The notes under the pieces were generated by a model. The model was not told the DNA's origin. It was given only the letters and a program-made list of their open reading frames with translations, and ran no database searches. The translations under genes and the position numbers were made by a program. DNA of 10,166 bases from Burkholderiales bacterium (GTDB lineage Bacteria; Pseudomonadota; Gammaproteobacteria; Burkholderiales; Burkholderiaceae_C). Location: NCBI GenBank assembly GCA_005789685.1, contig SXXD01000082.1:1-10166 (forward strand), given 5' to 3'. Each line of letters begins with the position of its first letter. Within the stretch, counting starts at the first letter, position 1. Below, piece by piece: positions 7,454-10,166 of this stretch.

Positions 7454-7902
7454 CGGCTAATCTCAAGGTCATTCACTTGGTGTGCGCGTGCTTGTTTTTA
7501 GGCAATGTGATTGTGAGTGGTGTTTGGGCCTTGTTGGCTGAGCGCACGCGCAATCATGCCATCGTGCAATTCAGCAACAAGATGGTTCTGATTACGGATC
7601 TTATGTTCACATTGGTTGGGGCGGTGGGTGTGGTGTGGACGGGACACGGCATGGCAGAAAATTATGGAGGAGGTGCCAACCATCCTTGGATTCAATGGTC
7701 CTATTGGTTGCTCACTTTTTCAGGCTTGATTTGGCTGTTTGTTCTGGTCCCTATTCAATTTAAACAACGCGCTTTGTTGCAACAATATTCAGAGATCACT
7801 GAAGAGTATTGGCGCCTGTCCCGCATTTGGAAAATAGCCGGTGCCATTTCTACCGTGCTACCCTTGCCCATTGTGTATTTCATGGTCACCAAGTCGGTTT
7901 GA
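7450..7902 (+). CDS. DUF2269-like integral membrane protein
   Basis: A 150-residue protein with four predicted membrane helices at roughly 5-27, 44-64, 82-103 and 128-147. The N-terminal MTANLKVIHLVCACLFLGN, with a histidine in the first helix, and the overall four-helix layout resemble DUF2269 (a predicted integral membrane family). A tryptophan-rich middle (ANHPWIQWSYWLL) and a polar loop with YSEITEEYWRLSRIWK precede the last helix. No function is known for the family. It sits where TspO lies in Rhodobacter clusters, between crtB and crtC, and is of similar size. However, I do not see the TspO tryptophan-proline motifs in TspO order, so it is not called TspO. It overlaps the preceding small gene by 4 bp and is followed by the SDR gene after 31 bp. 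Confidence 0.72.
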   Translation: MTANLKVIHLVCACLFLGNVIVSGVWALLAERTRNHAIVQFSNKMVLITDLMFTLVGAVGVVWTGHGMAENYGGGANHPWIQWSYWLLTFSGLIWLFVLVPIQFKQRALLQQYSEITEEYWRLSRIWKIAGAISTVLPLPIVYFMVTKSV

Positions 7903-7933
7903 CGCGTGTGATCGTCCTAGATGGGATGAGCAA

Positions 7934-8845
7934 ATGGCAACTTCTAATAAAACGCTCGACGGCCAAGTCGTATTAATCACGGGTGCAGCCTCAGGCATTG
8001 GTGCCGCCACTGCCCTTGAAGTATTGGCCCATGGCGGCATGCCTGTTTTGGTGGACTGCGATGCAGAACCCTTGGCGCACATGGCCCAACGCTGCGGCCC
8101 TCAAACGCTTCACTGGGTGGCCGACGTGACGCAACTGCAAGTCATGCAAGACGTTGTCGAAAAAACCTTGTTCAAATTGGGCCGCATTGACATCGTTTTT
8201 GCCAATGCAGGTGTTGCTGCTTTCGGGCCGATGGCCTACATTGACCCCGATGCATGGAAGCGGTGTTTTGAGGTCAATGTATTGGGTGTCTTCAACACCA
8301 TTCGAGCTGCCTTGCCAGCCATCATGAAGCAAGGCGGCTATGTCCTTATCAATGCGTCGTCGTCCTCCTTTGCACACCCTCCAGTGATGTCCGCCTACGC
8401 GGCCAGCAAGTCTGCCGTAGAGGCCATGGGCAATTCATTGCGAATCGAGATGGCTGCGCATGGGGTCCGTGTGGGGGTAGTGCATGCGGGCTGGGTTCGC
8501 ACGCCGTTGGTCACCGAAGGTGCCTTGCACCCCGGCTTTGTGAGATTGCGCGCCACCATGCCAGGTCCTTTGAACAGCGAAACATCGCCAGAAGAAACAG
8601 CTCGCGTCATTGTGCAAGGCATGCTTCAGCGTAAGCGCAGAGTTTGGGTGCCGGGTTGGTTGCGTATTTTGTTTGCACTCAGAGCTTTGCTGCACATGCC
8701 TTTTGCTGAGCGCGAACTTCTGCGCGCAGCGCCAGAGATTGAAAGCATTTACCTTGAAGGCCTGGAGACCGAGGGTGCTTTGGCTTCTAGCTTTGGGCCC
8801 AGAGAGAGGGCGCGGACCCTGGCACGCGCTCGTCAAAAAGACTGA
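7934..8845 (+). CDS. short-chain dehydrogenase/reductase (SDR), substrate unknown
   Basis: A 303-residue classical SDR with a C-terminal extension. The cofactor motif TGAASGIG is at 16-23. An aspartate pair after strand 2 (VLVDCD, D41/D43) favours NAD(H) over NADP(H). The NAG motif is at 91-93, the structural asparagine at ~115 (VNVLG), and the catalytic set is S142-S145 with Y155-A-A-S-K159. All catalytic residues are present, so it should be active. After ~230 residues comes an arginine-rich, tryptophan-containing hydrophobic stretch (RRVWVPGWLRILFALRALL). This may bind the membrane or a lipid-like substrate. A charged tail ends the protein. The ATG at 7934 fits the family N-terminus; the frame extends further upstream but only through the previous gene. 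The substrate could be a pigment or carotenoid intermediate by location, but nothing in the sequence shows this. Confidence 0.88.
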   Translation: MATSNKTLDGQVVLITGAASGIGAATALEVLAHGGMPVLVDCDAEPLAHMAQRCGPQTLHWVADVTQLQVMQDVVEKTLFKLGRIDIVFANAGVAAFGPMAYIDPDAWKRCFEVNVLGVFNTIRAALPAIMKQGGYVLINASSSSFAHPPVMSAYAASKSAVEAMGNSLRIEMAAHGVRVGVVHAGWVRTPLVTEGALHPGFVRLRATMPGPLNSETSPEETARVIVQGMLQRKRRVWVPGWLRILFALRALLHMPFAERELLRAAPEIESIYLEGLETEGALASSFGPRERARTLARARQKD

Positions 8846-8862
8846 ACACTAAGTCAAGGTCT

Positions 8863-8897
8863 CGCGACGCAGAAAAGATTCACCTAGGCACGTCGCG
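8863..8897. repeat. 7-bp inverted repeat at the junction of the convergent SDR and crtC genes
   Basis: CGCGACG at 8863-8869 is the exact complement of CGTCGCG at 8891-8897, with a 21-base spacer. The right arm lies inside the last codons of crtC. The only gap between the converging genes is 8846-8883. Without a U-tract it is a poor intrinsic terminator. It might still act as a bidirectional end signal with Rho, or be chance in GC-rich code. Confidence 0.25.
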
Positions 8898-9828
8898 GCA
8901 TTCTAAAAGGCAACATGAAGCGCACAGGCAAGGATACTAACCGAGGAATGTCCAATGACTCGTGAACTGCAGTGACGTTCTCACCCAGCAGTTGAGTGCG
9001 CAGCAAGGATCGAACATAAAACGGTGTGTCTTCTAAGGTGCTAAGCACTTCTGGCGCTTGGCTCGACTCACTGCACATGCCCCGCGAAAGCCGCCAGCCC
9101 GAAGAAGGCAAGTTGTGTCGCACTGGTGCTGTGAACGCGGTGTAACTGCCATCCGGTGAAAAGCGTTGCGCCACAACTCTGCCAGGCCCTTGTTTGGGCC
9201 GCACATCGTAGACCACGCTGGTATCGCCATTGGCCATTTCTGCTCGCGCCCAATCCCAATCTTGGAAGCCATTTTCAACGGGTTCATCGCCTTCGTTGGA
9301 GTCCATGTAGGCATGACCGCGCCAGCTGAACTGTGGGTTGTCCATTTCAACTTCAACACGCGAGCAGGGCGCAATGGGACCCCAGCGGTGTAAGCCTTCA
9401 TTGTCCAAGGGCGTGACAAAGTTACAAAGTCCTTCAGGCCGCACTGTGACTCGGCCACGCACGGACATGGGCAGGGGCACATTGATTTCATCAATGTCAA
9501 TGGTGAGCGCTTGACCGTCCCAGTGCAAACTGCTGGGGCCAATTTGGTAATGCTGTGCGTTGCGCGAAATGTGCGATCGACCGCGCTCTGTCATGGTCCA
9601 GCGTTTACCACCTTTGCCATACAGCGCCACATTCAAAGCGCAATGGTTTTCAGGCTCGGCAACACCGCCTGCGCGGCTGCGTGCCAACGCATAGTAGGGC
9701 GAGAACACACTGCCCACAAAGGCAATGATGGAGAGGCCGTATTCGCCGTCGTCGCTTAGCGCGTCGACATACCACCAGAGATAACCACCCGGCGGGACGA
9801 CTTGGTCAAACCGAGGTCCGCCATCAAT
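8884..9828 (-). CDS. crtC: carotenoid 1,2-hydratase (hydroxyneurosporene synthase); start codon unresolved
   Basis: CrtC adds water across the 1,2 double bond of acyclic carotenes such as neurosporene or lycopene, giving the hydroxy-carotenes of the spheroidene and spirilloxanthin pathways. The family N-terminal block PRFDQVVPPGGYLWWYVDAL is encoded just below 9820, followed by LSIIAFVGSVFSPYYALAR. The C-terminal blocks TLEDTPFYVRSLL, VTAVHESLDI and MLPFRMPR are all intact. The stop is TAG at 8884-8886. The reading frame has no ATG, GTG or TTG between an ATG at 10104 and a GTG at 9717. The 10104 start would add ~92 residues of non-family sequence read out of frame through crtD; the 9717 start would delete the conserved block. 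I therefore place the start tentatively at ATT 9828-9826, giving ~314 residues. The true left boundary is uncertain, and the gene overlaps the crtD end by ~70 bp. Product identification is secure. Confidence 0.88.
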   Translation of the reverse strand: MDGGPRFDQVVPPGGYLWWYVDALSDDGEYGLSIIAFVGSVFSPYYALARSRAGGVAEPENHCALNVALYGKGGKRWTMTERGRSHISRNAQHYQIGPSSLHWDGQALTIDIDEINVPLPMSVRGRVTVRPEGLCNFVTPLDNEGLHRWGPIAPCSRVEVEMDNPQFSWRGHAYMDSNEGDEPVENGFQDWDWARAEMANGDTSVVYDVRPKQGPGRVVAQRFSPDGSYTAFTAPVRHNLPSSGWRLSRGMCSESSQAPEVLSTLEDTPFYVRSLLRTQLLGENVTAVHESLDIPRLVSLPVRFMLPFRMPRRA

Positions 9829-10166
9829 GTCGCGGCCGCCAAACGCCCCGACATGGCTGCCATGGGGACGCCCGGCCCCGGGTGCACGCTGCCCCCCGCC
9901 GTGTAAAGGCCCGGCACTTTGCTGCGCGATGAGGGGCGCGCGAAGGCCGACATCCAGCCATGTGTTGCTTGGCCATAAAGTGCGCCCCCACTGCCCGGAA
10001 ACAGGCGCGCAAAGTCCTGCGGCAAGGTTCGAACCACTTGTTGCGGTGAGGCCTTGATTTCTAGGCCACAGCGACGCATCAGCGCCAGACTGCTGGTTTC
10101 GCATGCGTGTATCTCCGATGAATTGAAGGAATGAGTATCGCCATCAGCGGGCGCATTGACAAGGCA
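9756..10166 (-). CDS. crtD: carotenoid 3,4-desaturase (methoxyneurosporene dehydrogenase), C-terminal part
   Basis: The - strand frame is open from the right edge (10166) to TAA at 9756-9758, giving the last ~136 residues. CrtD is an FAD-dependent relative of CrtI that introduces the C-3,4 double bond in hydroxylated or methoxylated carotenes. The edge sequence LVNAPADGDTHSFNS and the following FARLFPGSGGALYGQATHGW are CrtD-like. So is the FAD-binding signature GLYTAGGSVHPGPGVPMAA with the closing SGRLAA. The protein ends in a GGMST-type tail. The ATG at 10079 is internal. The N-terminal FAD motif and most of the protein lie beyond the window. crtD is transcribed ahead of crtC and overlaps its 5' end in a different frame, so the two form a crtDC unit convergent to crtIB, an arrangement also seen in other purple bacteria. 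Confidence 0.92.
   Translation of the reverse strand, partial: CLVNAPADGDTHSFNSSEIHACETSSLALMRRCGLEIKASPQQVVRTLPQDFARLFPGSGGALYGQATHGWMSAFARPSSRSKVPGLYTAGGSVHPGPGVPMAAMSGRLAAATLMADLGLTKSSRRVVISGGMSTR

Noticed and set aside
7450..7902. TspO/MBR identity for the 150-residue membrane protein
   Set aside because: Position and size fit, but it has four rather than five hydrophobic segments and lacks the ordered Trp/Pro motifs of TspO. The DUF2269-like layout fits better.
8435..8836. Antisense open frame (133 codons, - strand) opposite the SDR gene
   Set aside because: No family resemblance and fully inside a well-supported SDR gene; a shadow frame.
9756..9830. CrtD-CrtC fusion by programmed frameshifting
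   Set aside because: A -1 shift would be needed from the crtD frame to the crtC frame. I found no slippery heptamer such as A-AAA-AAG in the overlap, and crtD has a normal family-like ending.
9829..10104. Upstream extension of crtC to the ATG at 10104 (total 406 residues)
   Set aside because: The extra ~92 residues are the crtD C-terminus read in the wrong frame and show no CrtC family sequence. The overlapping crtD frame is clearly the real one there.

Overview
This window is a stretch of a proteobacterial photosynthesis gene cluster. Gene content and order (lhaA-puhA-puhB-puhC-acsF-puhE on the + strand, then crtI-crtB, with crtC and crtD on the - strand) match aerobic or facultatively aerobic purple phototrophs that use a type-II reaction centre. 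The order and the residue-level flavour of the proteins suggest a betaproteobacterium of the Burkholderiales, in the Limnohabitans/Rhodoferax/Rubrivivax neighbourhood. That placement rests on recalled family resemblance, not on a search.

Positions 2-4624 hold the reaction-centre assembly and bacteriochlorophyll block. It starts with the C-terminal part of LhaA, cut by the window edge. Then come the reaction-centre H subunit (PuhA), the assembly factors PuhB and PuhC, the oxygen-dependent Mg-protoporphyrin monomethyl ester cyclase AcsF, and the membrane protein PuhE. Positions 4599-7242 hold the carotenoid genes crtI (phytoene desaturase) and crtB (phytoene synthase). The puhE-crtI and crtI-crtB pairs overlap by about 20-26 bp. 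Positions 7256-8845 hold three less familiar genes in the same direction: a small single-span membrane protein, a DUF2269-like four-helix membrane protein, and a short-chain dehydrogenase. From 8884 to the right edge the - strand carries crtC (carotenoid hydratase) and the C-terminal part of crtD (carotenoid 3,4-desaturase), which converge on the + strand genes.

All + strand genes lie head to tail with gaps of at most about 55 bp or with overlaps, so they could form one or a few long transcripts coupling reaction-centre assembly, pigment synthesis and carotenoid synthesis. CrtB and CrtI make a neurosporene- or lycopene-type acyclic carotene. CrtC and CrtD then act on it, so the product should belong to the spheroidene/spirilloxanthin series. 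AcsF means that ring E of bacteriochlorophyll can be made with oxygen.

The points most worth a second look are: crtC appears to have no ATG, GTG or TTG start at the expected place and overlaps the end of crtD out of frame; a perfect 10-bp hairpin spans the puhA stop codon and a smaller one has the puhC stop codon as its loop; and the small membrane protein / DUF2269 / SDR trio sits between crtB and crtC. I saw no tRNA, rRNA, CRISPR array, insertion sequence or clear rho-independent terminator. No gene-free stretch exceeds 60 bp.
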